Origin: DASYAE01 sp036501535
GTDB taxonomy: Bacteria; Actinomycetota; Actinomycetes; Streptomycetales; Catenulisporaceae
Assembly (NCBI GenBank): GCA_036501535.1
Contig: DASYAE010000202.1
Location: 1-64,000 of the forward strand
Length of the DNA stretch: 64,000 nt
Direction: 5' to 3'
Below, one piece after another: positions 32,914 through 42,529 of the stretch (position 1 is the first letter of the stretch; every line of letters starts with the position of its first letter). The translations under genes and the position numbers were made by a program. The notes below the pieces were generated by a model. The model did no database searches. It was not told where the DNA came from and saw only the letters and a program-made list of their open reading frames with translations.

Positions 32914-34686
32914 CTACTTCACGGCGACCTCTTTCGGCTTGGCGCTGGCCCTCCACTCCAAAGCCTCTGCTTCCTCGTGGAATTCGAGCAGGTGTTGCCC
33001 GCCGAACCGGGTGAGGGCATCGCGGACCTCTCCCGGGGTCGTACGGAAGAACTCACGCCGATGATTGACCCGGTTGACCCGTCTGGGTTCGAACTCCTTG
33101 TGCAGGTTCCGCTCGAGCCCGACCGCGTCCTCGCTGAAAATCAGAGCGTGCACGTCGAATCGGAAGGGGACGGACGCGTCACCCAACTCGTTGATGCGCT
33201 CCATCGGCTCGAGGCGTCGCGTCAGACCGATCTTGACGACGTCGCCGCCGAAAGCACCGATGTTGGAGATGACATAGACATAGCCGGCGCGGATATTGGC
33301 TTCACGAGCGTCGACCGCGGCAAGTGCCGCATCGATCTCCGCGAGCTTCGCGCTGAGCTCCGTGGAGCCGTTCGCACCCTGACCGCCGGCCGTCGCGGAC
33401 TCCTGCATCCTGGCCAGCGCACCGAGATACTGCTGCCGCTCTTTCGCCAGCCGGGCCCGCTCGCGTTCGATCTCCCGCTGGAGCTTCTCATCTTCGCGCT
33501 GGATCTCACGCAACTCGCGGCGGCGCTCCTTCTCCTCCTCCTGCTTCGAGAGGAAGTCGGCGGTCAGCTCCAATTCGCGCACGCGCAGCCTGTGATAAGT
33601 GTCGGTGATCCGGATGTCCATCGTCGCGCCGAGCTTTGCGATGGTGGCGCGGGACTTGTCCAACCGGTCGACCAGGGAGTGAAGCCGGTGCGGGCGCATG
33701 CTGCGCACGGCGTAATCAGCTTCGGCGTTGTAGGCGCGCAGCATGAGCTTCGAGAAATCGCTCACCATCTTGCGCCCCTGGGAGGCCGAGCCGTTGACGG
33801 TCCAGTTGGTCTTCCCCTGCACGGCCTGTCCCTTGGCCACCGTCGCCTTCATACTGTCGGCCAGGTCTGCAAGTGCCGACTTGTAGGCCACGGCGTCTTC
33901 GAGCACGTGGTGGTAGCTATAGATGCCCACCTCTTGAAGCAGCGCTGTGTCTTCCGTGACAACGATGTTCTGGCGAATGCCGCGCAGCCGCTCATCCGCG
34001 CGCGCCGCCTCAGCCAGCGCGGCATCTCGGCGTTCTTGCGCGGAACGCGTGTCCTGCTCCGCCTGCTGGCGCAGCCGATCGAGGGATGCGGACAGTTCCG
34101 CTTCCTGCCGGGCGGCTTCCGCGACCTGGGCCGAGCGACGCTCTTCGAGCTGTGCGTCGAGTGCCGCAAGGTCCTCACGCAATTTCCGGATCTCGGCCGC
34201 CAGTTCGTCGGGCTCCATACCCCGGACTCGCGCGAGTTCCCGGGCGACCGACTCCTTTTCGTCCTTCAATGCAGCGTTCTCGAGGCGAAGCACCGACAGC
34301 TCCCCGGTCACCCGGCCCAGTTCGGTCCGCGCAAGTTCCGCATCAGCCTCGGCATTCCTGCGGCGGCTGAACAGCCCGGTCGCGACCGAATGGGCCGAGT
34401 CCGACTGGTCGGACGCCCGTGTATACGCATTATCCTGCGGAGGAGCACCCATCGGAGCCGGAGCCGCCTGGGGCGAGACGACGGGCTGCGTCGAAGGCGC
34501 AGCGGCCGATGTCTGCGCGACCTGCACCTGCCTCCGCTGCCCGGGTGCGGACGACCCGTCCGCCACCCAGAACTGCCACCCCGCGGGTGCCGGAGGCCAC
34601 GAGGGATCCGGCTGCCATCCCGGCGGCGGCGCCCATCCGAACGGAGGCTGCGGCCAGTTCGGAGGCGGGTTGTAGCGATATCCCAC
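32914..34686 (-). CDS. DUF4041 plus GIY-YIG nuclease protein (SNIPE-like anti-phage candidate)
   Basis: A 590-residue protein. Residues 1-40 form a Trp/Pro-rich segment (PPGWQPDPSW, PPAPAGWQFW); 41-110 are disordered; 115-235 are a long coiled coil; about 245-395 is a DUF4041 domain (GIYSYHHVLEDAVAYKS, NWTVNGSASQGRKMVSDF); 375-420 is another charged helix; about 468-560 is a GIY-YIG nuclease of the T5orf172 type (GYVYVISN, VVKIGLTRR, Glu525 in LERNLH, RVNRVNHRREFF). As I recall, DUF4041 with GIY-YIG is the layout of SNIPE, a membrane-bound nuclease that cuts phage DNA on entry. Here no membrane helix is visible. The GTG at 34686 follows AGGAGAAG by about 8 bases; a TTG at 34734 is possible. 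The gene looks less GC-rich than the core genes around it. Confidence 0.85.
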   Translation of the reverse strand: MGYRYNPPPNWPQPPFGWAPPPGWQPDPSWPPAPAGWQFWVADGSSAPGQRRQVQVAQTSAAAPSTQPVVSPQAAPAPMGAPPQDNAYTRASDQSDSAHSVATGLFSRRRNAEADAELARTELGRVTGELSVLRLENAALKDEKESVARELARVRGMEPDELAAEIRKLREDLAALDAQLEERRSAQVAEAARQEAELSASLDRLRQQAEQDTRSAQERRDAALAEAARADERLRGIRQNIVVTEDTALLQEVGIYSYHHVLEDAVAYKSALADLADSMKATVAKGQAVQGKTNWTVNGSASQGRKMVSDFSKLMLRAYNAEADYAVRSMRPHRLHSLVDRLDKSRATIAKLGATMDIRITDTYHRLRVRELELTADFLSKQEEEKERRRELREIQREDEKLQREIERERARLAKERQQYLGALARMQESATAGGQGANGSTELSAKLAEIDAALAAVDAREANIRAGYVYVISNIGAFGGDVVKIGLTRRLEPMERINELGDASVPFRFDVHALIFSEDAVGLERNLHKEFEPRRVNRVNHRREFFRTTPGEVRDALTRFGGQHLLEFHEEAEALEWRASAKPKEVAVK

Positions 34687-34937
34687 GAGACTTCTCCTGA
34701 ACCCTCTCGACCGCGCAGCCGGCAAACCTGCCAAGGTGGTGCATGTGTAAATCCACCACGCTGCGTTAGGTCTGTGTTACAGGAGTCGGGAAGCAGTGAA
34801 CTCGGTCATCGCGTGATTCGTGAGCCAAACGAAACCGCGGTTATGCCGATCTGTTGCGCAGCACGCCGCACAACATATGCCGGAACACGACTCGCTGCTC
34901 TTCGGCAGCCTCAGTTCAGTCCTGCTCCGTCCGCGGC

Positions 34938-36062
<1,125 letters not shown>

Positions 36063-36114
36063 GGTCGGCAAGTCTAGTTGTCTGAGGGCCGCCGAACTCC
36101 CACGATAGGTGCTC

Positions 36115-37374
36115 ATGGACTCGGAAGCGCTGGTGCTCCTGCTGGTCGGTGTAGTACTCGGGCTCTGTCTCGGCGTGCTGTGGGAGCGCGCGCGGGCGGG
36201 CGGACGGCGCGGGGCGTCGGCACAGGAGCTGGATCGGTCGACCGACCGGCTGCTGCAGCTGGCGGACCGTCAGTTCACCCAGGCCGGGGCGCCGATCCAG
36301 GAGTCGCTGCAGCACCTCGACGACCGGATGCGGGAGCTGGAGCGGGGCCGGGCCGCCTCGCAGGCCGCGCTGGCCCAGCAGATCGAGGACGTGCGGATGG
36401 CCGGCGAGGCGCTGCGCGGGCAGACCGCCGCGCTGGTCACCGCGCTGAGGGCGCCTCAGGTGCGCGGACGGTGGGGTGAGCTGCACCTGCGCCGGGCGGT
36501 CGAGCTGGCCGGGCTGGTCGGGCGCTGCGACTTCACCGAGCAGTTCGTCGTCGGCGCCGACGCGGAGAACGACGAGGGCGCCGCGCGGCCCGACCTGGTC
36601 GTGCACCTGGCCGGCGGCAAGAACGTCGTGGTCGACGCGAAGGTGCCGCTCGGCGCGTTCCTGGAGGCGGCGGAGGCGCCCGACGAGGAGACCCGGACCG
36701 AGCGGCTGCGCGCGCACGCCCGGCAGCTCAAGGCACACGTGGAACAGCTTGCCTCGCGCGGCTACTGGCGCCGCCTCAACTCCGCGGGCGCGGCCACACC
36801 TGAGTTCGTCGTGCTGTTCGTCCCCGGCGAGGCCTTCCTCTCGCACGCGCTCGAAGCGGACCCGAACCTGCTGGAGTACGCGGCCGAGCGGCGGGTGATG
36901 CTGGCCACGCCGACGACGCTCATCACGCTGCTGCGCACGGTCGCGTACGCATGGAGCCAGGACACGCTCGCCTCCGAGGCACGCACGATCATCGACCTCG
37001 GCCGCGAGCTCTACGAGCGGATCGGCGTGATGGCCGGGCACCTGGACCGGGTCGGCGGCTCGCTCAGCGGCGCGGTCGCCTCGTACAACCGGGCGGTCGG
37101 CTCACTGGACAGCCGGGTGATGGTCACCGCGCGAAGGCTGCGCGACCTCGGGATCGGCGAGGCGGAGATCGATGCGCCGCGGAGCCTGGACACGGCGCCG
37201 CGCTCGCCGGCCGGAGCCGACAGCGCCCTCGACAGTGCCCTCGACGGCGCTGACCACGCGGGCTCGAACGGAGCAGGCGACGCGAACGGACTACCCCTGC
37301 CGGACCAGTCATCGTCGCCGTCGCTCACCAACCCCCGCACCACGACGGAACGCATAACGCCGCACGGCCGCTGA
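36115..37374 (+). CDS. rmuC: RmuC-family DNA recombination protein
   Basis: A 419-residue protein. One N-terminal membrane helix (ALVLLLVGVVLGLCLGVLW), a coiled coil (about 35-110), and the RmuC domain (about 115-350) with RGRWGELHLRRAVELAGL, VVDAKVPLGAFLEA and the conserved LATPTTLITLLRTVAYAW. The family limits DNA inversion and is proposed to carry a PD-(D/E)XK nuclease; VVVDAKVPL fits the DxK part. The C-terminal 70 residues are disordered and Ser/Asp-rich. A GTG at 36109 gives two more residues. It is read divergently from ychF. Confidence 0.92.
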   Translation: MDSEALVLLLVGVVLGLCLGVLWERARAGGRRGASAQELDRSTDRLLQLADRQFTQAGAPIQESLQHLDDRMRELERGRAASQAALAQQIEDVRMAGEALRGQTAALVTALRAPQVRGRWGELHLRRAVELAGLVGRCDFTEQFVVGADAENDEGAARPDLVVHLAGGKNVVVDAKVPLGAFLEAAEAPDEETRTERLRAHARQLKAHVEQLASRGYWRRLNSAGAATPEFVVLFVPGEAFLSHALEADPNLLEYAAERRVMLATPTTLITLLRTVAYAWSQDTLASEARTIIDLGRELYERIGVMAGHLDRVGGSLSGAVASYNRAVGSLDSRVMVTARRLRDLGIGEAEIDAPRSLDTAPRSPAGADSALDSALDGADHAGSNGAGDANGLPLPDQSSSPSLTNPRTTTERITPHGR

Positions 37375-37449
37375 GCTCGGTCGTCCGGACGGGTGATTGC
37401 GGGGGCGTGGCATCGGCGGGCCGCCATCCGGGATAACTAGCGTGAAGAT

Positions 37450-38253
37450 ATGGACTTCCGGGCCGCCTCACGCCACCAGCCCGCCGGGACCGACTTCTGG
37501 TGGCCGGAACCGGACTTCGTGCAGCGCACGGCCTGGCGCCGGCCGGGCCAGGCGCAGGAGCTGCGGCCTGCGCTCATGCAGCACCGATCGCAGACGCCGT
37601 CCCCGCACGAGCGGCCGCCGCGCCGGGGCGGTGGCGCGGCCCAGGGCGGGCAATCGGCCCAAGGTAGGCAGTCAGCGAAGGGCAGGAAGTCGGCGCAGCC
37701 ACCCGAGCTCGATGGCCGGTCCCGCACCGATTCCGACACCGGGTCATATCGCACGCCGTCAGATCCGCTGCGGCAGTACCCGCGGCGCGGCCGCCCGGTC
37801 CCCGACGGCGCCAAACGCCCGCCGGCCGCCGGCACCGGCGGGCTCAAACAGCCGCAGTCCACCGCCCTCGCGCTCGCCGGGACGACGCCGCTGACCACGG
37901 TCGGCGTCAGCGTCGTGCTGGCCGGCGCCTGCGTCCTCGGCGGTCTGCTCGACCTGCTGCTCGTCAGCACCGCCGCCTGGGCGATCACCGGCCTGTTCCT
38001 GGCCGCAAGCGTCTACGCGGCGATGAAGGTGCACCGCTCGCACTGGTACTCGGCCGTGGTCGGGCCGCCGCTGGCCTTCGCGACCGGCCTGCTGTTCGTC
38101 GCCCAGTTCAGCCCGGAGCGCACCGGTCCGGGCTTCATGGGGACCGTCACGACGATACTGGCGCTGCTCGCCATCAAGGCGCGGGCCGCCTTCGCCGGAA
38201 CCGCGCTGGGCCTCGGCATCGTGCTGGCCCGCCGGCTGCCGTTCAATGGATGA
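37450..38253 (+). CDS. DUF6542-type membrane protein
   Basis: A 267-residue protein. Residues 1-135 are basic, Gln/Pro/Arg-rich and disordered. Residues 138-262 hold about four membrane helices (TTVGVSVVLAGACVLGGLLD, AAWAITGLFLAASVYAA, SAVVGPPLAFATGLLFVAQF, and a final LALLAIKARAAFAG region). This matches an actinobacterial membrane domain found between rmuC and ispH-type genes. Function is unknown. It is followed by the convergent ispH gene. Confidence 0.75.
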   Translation: MDFRAASRHQPAGTDFWWPEPDFVQRTAWRRPGQAQELRPALMQHRSQTPSPHERPPRRGGGAAQGGQSAQGRQSAKGRKSAQPPELDGRSRTDSDTGSYRTPSDPLRQYPRRGRPVPDGAKRPPAAGTGGLKQPQSTALALAGTTPLTTVGVSVVLAGACVLGGLLDLLLVSTAAWAITGLFLAASVYAAMKVHRSHWYSAVVGPPLAFATGLLFVAQFSPERTGPGFMGTVTTILALLAIKARAAFAGTALGLGIVLARRLPFNG

Positions 38254-38328
38254 CGCCGCAAACTGAAGCCGCATCGCTGACGCGCGGTCAGACCGCGTGC
38301 AGCGCCAGCCGACCCTCCGTCAGCCGGG

Positions 38329-39330
38329 TCAGCCGGCCTCTTTCGCGGTGAGGTCGCGCCGCAGCTCGTGCGGCAGCGCGAACAGCAGCTTCTCCTGCGC
38401 GGACCGCACCTCCTCGACCTCGCCGTAGCCCTGCTCGGCCAGCATGTCGAGCACGCCGTGGACCAGCTCCTCGGGTACCGACGCGCCCGACGTCAAGCCG
38501 ACCGTCGAGACGCCTTCGAACCATTCCGGGTCGATCTCGTGCGCGCCGTCCACCAGGTACGCGGCCGGGGCGCCGCACTCCAGCGCGACCTCGACCAGCC
38601 GTACCGAGTTCGACGAGTTCGTCGAGCCGACCACGATGATCAGGTCGCACTCGGCGGCGATCCGCTTGACCGCCACCTGCCGGTTCTGCGTCGCGTAGCA
38701 GATGTCGTCCGACGGCGGGTCGACCAGCAGCGGGAACCGCTCGCGCAGCTTCGCCACGGTCTGCTGGGTCTCGTCCACCGACAGCGTGGTCTGGGAGAGC
38801 CACGCGACCTTCGCCGGGTCGCGCACCTCGACGTCCCCGACCGACTGCGGGCCGTCCACCAGCTTGATGTGCTCCGGCGCCTCGCCGGTGGTGCCGATGA
38901 CCTCCTCGTGGCCCTCGTGGCCGATCAGCAGGATGTCGTAGCCCTCGTCGGCGAACCGCAGCGCCTCCTTGTGCACCTTGGTCACCAGCGGGCAGGTCGC
39001 GTCGATGGTCTTCAGCCGCCGCTGCGTCGCCTGCTCGTGCACCTCGGGCGCCACGCCGTGCGCGGAGAAGATGACCGTGGCGCCTTCGGGCACCTCGGCG
39101 TTCTCCTCGACGAAGATCGCGCCGCGCCGCTCCAGCGTCTGCACGACGTGCTTGTTGTGCACGATCTCCTTACGCACGTAGACCGGCGCACCGTATTGCT
39201 CCAACGCCCGTTCGACTGTGAGCACCGCGCGGTCGACACCGGCGCAGTATCCGCGCGGCGCGGCGAGCAGGACCCGCTTGGGCCGGGGCGTGGCGGAGGG
39301 ACCGGTGACCGTGCCAGGAGCAGTGACCAT
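38329..39330 (-). CDS. ispH: 4-hydroxy-3-methylbut-2-enyl diphosphate reductase IspH
   Basis: A 333-residue iron-sulfur enzyme, the last step of the MEP isoprenoid pathway, giving IPP and DMAPP from HMBPP. The three cluster ligands are Cys29 (RGYCAGV), Cys113 (IDATCPLV) and Cys211 (DICYATQNR). The substrate-binding VIFSAHGV, TQTTLS-like SQTTLS, and STNSSNS motifs are present. The ATG at 39330 was chosen because it gives the usual N-terminus; a longer frame to 39372 is possible. It is read divergently from xseA across an unusual repeat array. Confidence 0.96.
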   Translation of the reverse strand: MVTAPGTVTGPSATPRPKRVLLAAPRGYCAGVDRAVLTVERALEQYGAPVYVRKEIVHNKHVVQTLERRGAIFVEENAEVPEGATVIFSAHGVAPEVHEQATQRRLKTIDATCPLVTKVHKEALRFADEGYDILLIGHEGHEEVIGTTGEAPEHIKLVDGPQSVGDVEVRDPAKVAWLSQTTLSVDETQQTVAKLRERFPLLVDPPSDDICYATQNRQVAVKRIAAECDLIIVVGSTNSSNSVRLVEVALECGAPAAYLVDGAHEIDPEWFEGVSTVGLTSGASVPEELVHGVLDMLAEQGYGEVEEVRSAQEKLLFALPHELRRDLTAKEAG

Positions 39331-39452
39331 GACTCCATGGTATTCGGGCGCGTCACACACGTCCCAGCTCACGGTATGAGATCTTCACAGCTTCGCCACA
39401 GGATCTTCGCCCGGACCTCCGCCGCTCGGCCGGTCGAGCGACCGACGACCGG

Positions 39453-39492
39453 GATCAGCCGTGATCAGTGGTGATCAGCCGTGATCAGCTGT
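39453..39492. repeat. Four-copy 10-bp GATCAG repeat between ispH and xseA
   Basis: Four consecutive 10-base units, each starting with GATCAG and ending with GT (GATCAGCCGT, GATCAGTGGT, GATCAGCCGT, GATCAGCTGT). The last three contain the palindrome TGATCA; the first has GGATCA. The 10-base period puts every unit on the same face of the helix. It lies 75 bases upstream of the xseA start used here and about 120 bases upstream of ispH. Confidence 0.75.
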
Positions 39493-39567
39493 GCAACCCA
39501 TGTGAGTGACGACCGCTCGGATCGCCGTACCGCCGCGCCCACCGACGGATTACGCCTTTCCAGCAAC

Positions 39568-40806
39568 GTGACAGACATTGCCGCTAACGTGGGCGTCGTG
39601 CCGAGGGAGACTTCGTTCGAACAGCCGGTCCCGGTCGCCGAGTTCGCCGAAATGGTCGGCGGGTGGATCGACCGGCTCGGCGTGATCTGGGTCGAGGGCC
39701 AGATCACCCAGATCAGCCGCCGGCCCGGCGCGGGCACGGTGTTCCTGACGCTGCGCGACCCGTCCCGGGACGTCTCCATCTCGGTGACCTGCTTCCGCGG
39801 CGTCTACGAGCGGATCCAGCCGCCGCCGTCCGAGGGCGCGCGGGTCGTGGTCTGCGGGAAGCCGAACTTCTACCGGCCGCGCGGCCAGTTCTCGCTGGCG
39901 GCCAGCGAGCTGCGGCCGGTCGGCATCGGCGAGCTGCTGGCCCGGCTCGAGGAGCTCAAGCGGCGGCTGGCCGCCGAGGGGCTGTTCGATCCGGCGCTGA
40001 AGAAGCGGCTGCCGTTCCTGCCCAAGCTGATCGGCCTGATCTGCGGCCGCGCGTCGGCCGCGGAGAAGGACGTGCTGGAGAACGCTCAGCGGCGCTGGCC
40101 GGGCGTGCGGTTCGAGGTGCGCGAGACGCCGGTGCAGGGTGTATCTGCTGTGTCTGAGATCGTCGCGGCGCTTAAGCAGCTCGACGCGCACGACGAGGTC
40201 GACGTGATCGTCATCGCGCGCGGCGGCGGCTCGGTGGAGGACCTGCTGCCGTTCTCGGACGAGACGCTGATCCGTGCGGTGGCGGCCTGTTCGACCCCGG
40301 TGGTCTCGGCGATCGGGCACGAGCCGGACTCGCCGCTGCTCGACCTGGTCGCGGACCTGCGCGCCTCGACGCCGACCGACGCGGCGAAGCGGATAGTGCC
40401 GGACGTGCACGAGGAGCTGGACCGGGTGGCCCAGGCCCGGCGGCGGATGTGGAACTGCCTCGACCGGCTGGTGGACCGGGAGGAGCGGCGCATCGGCGAC
40501 CTGCGTTCGCGTCCGGTGCTAGCCGCGCCGTACGGGATGGTCGACTTGCGCGCCAACGAGATCCAGCTGCTGCGGGACCGCGCGCTGCGCTCCGTGTCGC
40601 ACCGCGTCGACCGCGACTCGCAGGTGCTGGTCCAGACGCTCGCCCGGGTGCGCGCGCTCTCGCCGCTCGCGACGCTGGAGCGCGGTTACGCGGTCGTCCA
40701 GCGCGCGGACGGCGCCGTCGTGCGCGAGCCGGACGAGGTCGCGCCGGGTGACCCGCTGTCGGTTCGGCTGGTCGGCGGCAGTCTCAAGGTGACCGTCGCG
40801 GACTGA
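39568..40806 (+). CDS. xseA: Exodeoxyribonuclease VII large subunit
   Basis: A 412-residue protein. N-terminal OB-fold (about 15-115: IWVEGQITQISRRPGAGTVFLTLRD, FYRPRGQFSLAASEL) and the catalytic domain with GLICGRASAAEKDVLENAQRRWP and RGGGSVEDLLPFSDE, then the coiled coil and the C-terminal GYAVVQRADGAVV. With XseB it degrades single-stranded DNA from both ends in the cytosol. The start is uncertain: GTG codons at 39568, 39589 and 39598 are all plausible, and the one at 39481 seems too early. xseB lies 613 bases downstream, with a gene in the opposite direction between them. Confidence 0.93.
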   Translation: MTDIAANVGVVPRETSFEQPVPVAEFAEMVGGWIDRLGVIWVEGQITQISRRPGAGTVFLTLRDPSRDVSISVTCFRGVYERIQPPPSEGARVVVCGKPNFYRPRGQFSLAASELRPVGIGELLARLEELKRRLAAEGLFDPALKKRLPFLPKLIGLICGRASAAEKDVLENAQRRWPGVRFEVRETPVQGVSAVSEIVAALKQLDAHDEVDVIVIARGGGSVEDLLPFSDETLIRAVAACSTPVVSAIGHEPDSPLLDLVADLRASTPTDAAKRIVPDVHEELDRVAQARRRMWNCLDRLVDREERRIGDLRSRPVLAAPYGMVDLRANEIQLLRDRALRSVSHRVDRDSQVLVQTLARVRALSPLATLERGYAVVQRADGAVVREPDEVAPGDPLSVRLVGGSLKVTVAD

Positions 40807-40823
40807 CGCGCCGGCGCCGAAGC

Positions 40824-40844
40824 GTGTTCGCTCAGAGCGAACAC
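40824..40844. terminator. Hairpin between convergent xseA and GNAT genes
   Basis: A perfect 9-base-pair stem (GTGTTCGCT and its complement) with a 3-base loop, 18 bases after the xseA stop. Possible bidirectional terminator; it could also be an operator. Confidence 0.6.
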
Positions 40845-40874
40845 CCTGCTGAAGTGGCAGGGACCGGCCGCCCG

Positions 40875-41378
40875 TCAGTCCGTGATCAAGCGCATCGCCT
40901 TGCCGTACGGCTCGGTGAAGCCCAGTCCGCGGTACAGGCTCTCGGCGTATTCGGACGCGTTCAGGTCGATCTGGTGGATGCCGCAGCGGTGGAACCAGTC
41001 GAGCAGTGCCGAGACCGAGGCCCGCGCGTGGCCGCGGCGCCGGTGCCGCGGATCCGTCGCGACGCTGAGGATGTAGCCGGTCCTGCCCTGGGGATTGCGC
41101 GGGCTCGGCAGGCGGGTCGTGATCACGCCCGCGGCGCACGAGGCCAGCACGCCGGCCTCGCCCGGAGCGTCGGTGACGAAGGCCTGAAGCGGGCCCTCGG
41201 GATCGGACAGGGCCTTCTCGAAGGTGGATATGCACAGCGGGCGCCACGAGTCGTCGCTGATCGAGCCGAAGGTCTCGATCATCACCGCACGGAGCCTGGT
41301 GAGCTCCACCGCGTCCGCCGCCGTCGCCTGCCGGGCCGGTATCTCGTCGACCGCAGTTTCCACGGGCGCCATAGCCAT
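40875..41378 (-). CDS. GNAT-family N-acetyltransferase
   Basis: A 167-residue acetyltransferase. The acetyl-CoA-binding motif is ILSVATDPRHRRRGHARASVSALLDW (Q/RxxGxG/A variant RRRGHA), and the C-terminal strand LNASEYAESLYRGLGFTEPYG is typical. The acceptor is unknown. An in-frame ATG at 41372 shortens it by two residues. It lies antisense between xseA and xseB, which normally sit together, so it may be an insertion. Confidence 0.88.
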   Translation of the reverse strand: MAMAPVETAVDEIPARQATAADAVELTRLRAVMIETFGSISDDSWRPLCISTFEKALSDPEGPLQAFVTDAPGEAGVLASCAAGVITTRLPSPRNPQGRTGYILSVATDPRHRRRGHARASVSALLDWFHRCGIHQIDLNASEYAESLYRGLGFTEPYGKAMRLITD

Positions 41379-41419
41379 GAATACGCTCGCTGTCCTCGCC
41401 GGGAATTACTCTGGACCCC

Positions 41420-41692
41420 ATGGCCACACTACCGAAGCCCGAAGAGCCCGGCGATCATGATCGGCCGGCACCCGGCGGGCCCGCCCCGACCGACGGGATC
41501 AGCGGGCTCGAATACGAGCGGGCGCGCGACGAGCTGGCGGCGGCGGTGCAGCGGCTGGAGGCCGGCGGCCTGACCCTGGAGGAGTCGCTCGCGCTTTGGG
41601 AGCGCGGCGAGGCGCTGGCCGCCCACTGCCAGGCCAAACTAGACAACGCCCGAGCCCGGCTCGACGCGGCGGCCGGGGCCAGGCAGAACTGA
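41420..41692 (+). CDS. xseB: Exodeoxyribonuclease VII small subunit
   Basis: A 90-residue protein, the typical XseB size. The signature LEYERARDELAAAVQRLEAGGLTLEESLALWERGEALAAHCQAKL is intact. It assembles with XseA in several copies. Its promoter must lie within or near the GNAT gene because it is not coupled to xseA. Its stop lies 7 bases from the stop of the convergent DUF4245 gene. Confidence 0.95.
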   Translation: MATLPKPEEPGDHDRPAPGGPAPTDGISGLEYERARDELAAAVQRLEAGGLTLEESLALWERGEALAAHCQAKLDNARARLDAAAGARQN

Positions 41693-41699
41693 GGCCCGC

Positions 41700-42251
41700 T
41701 CAGCCGGCGGCGGCGAGCGACTGGGCGAACGACTCCAGCTCGCGCAGCGGCGCGCTGCCGGCCACGATCACGGTGTACTTTCCGCTGTCCTGGACCAGGA
41801 TCGTGGTCAGCGCCGCGGGCTTGGTCCCGCTGTAGTACTGCCAGTACTTCCCGGCGATCTGGACCTGCGGGCCCTGCGTCGCGTCCGAGCCCTGGTCGTT
41901 GAGGAAGTCGCCGAGCGGCTCGGTGGTCTGGTCGAGGTCGACGTACCCGCCGTCCGGCGCGAGGTAGCCGACGTGCCAGTCGGCCGGACCGTTGCCGGGC
42001 TCCTGATACGTCTCCGACGTCGCCCGCCAGCCCGAGGACAGGCCGTGCGGGACGAGCAGCGGGAAGGGCTCGGCGACCCGCGCGGCGCCGAGCGTCTGCT
42101 GGAACGCGGTCGTGCCGATCGCGTTCACCGGGCTGCCCGGCGTGGACGGCTCGATCAGCAGGACCGCCGCGATCGGGATGCCGATCACCGCGAGGGACAG
42201 CACCATGTCCCGGGTCGTCTTGCGCAGCCGGTCGTTCGCCATGTCCTCCAT
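41700..42251 (-). CDS. DUF4245 membrane-anchored protein
   Basis: A 183-residue protein. One N-terminal membrane helix (MVLSLAVIGIPIAAVLLI) then a mostly beta extracytoplasmic domain with DWHVGYLAPDGGYVDLDQT and KYTVIVAGSAPLRELESFA. DUF4245 is an actinobacterial family of unknown function that often lies between xseB and glpX, as here. A second ATG at 42242 is equally possible. Confidence 0.88.
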   Translation of the reverse strand: MEDMANDRLRKTTRDMVLSLAVIGIPIAAVLLIEPSTPGSPVNAIGTTAFQQTLGAARVAEPFPLLVPHGLSSGWRATSETYQEPGNGPADWHVGYLAPDGGYVDLDQTTEPLGDFLNDQGSDATQGPQVQIAGKYWQYYSGTKPAALTTILVQDSGKYTVIVAGSAPLRELESFAQSLAAAG

Positions 42252-42529
42252 CGTCCCCGACCGGTCGTGCAGCCCGGCGGGCGGGGTGCCCTACGCCACA
42301 CCGGGTAATAGGCGTGCGCGTGTGTCATATGGGAAGCCCTGGTACGGGTACCGCTTCAGTGCTGTGACCAGGGCGACATGCGCAACCGTCTTGTCCCTGC
42401 CGTTACGATCATTACGGCATTACGGCAATACGACGGCCGGGTCTCCCTCAACCCGGCCGGGCGCGCGACGCCCGCGGCGGCGTCCACAACTGAATACCTT
42501 GATGTCCCGTGCGGAAGGACACCGACAGC

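Noticed and set aside
32914..34937. Prophage or integrative element around the DUF4041 gene
   Set aside because: No integrase, attachment repeat, tRNA or structural phage gene is present; only the single gene and lower-GC flanks suggest transfer.
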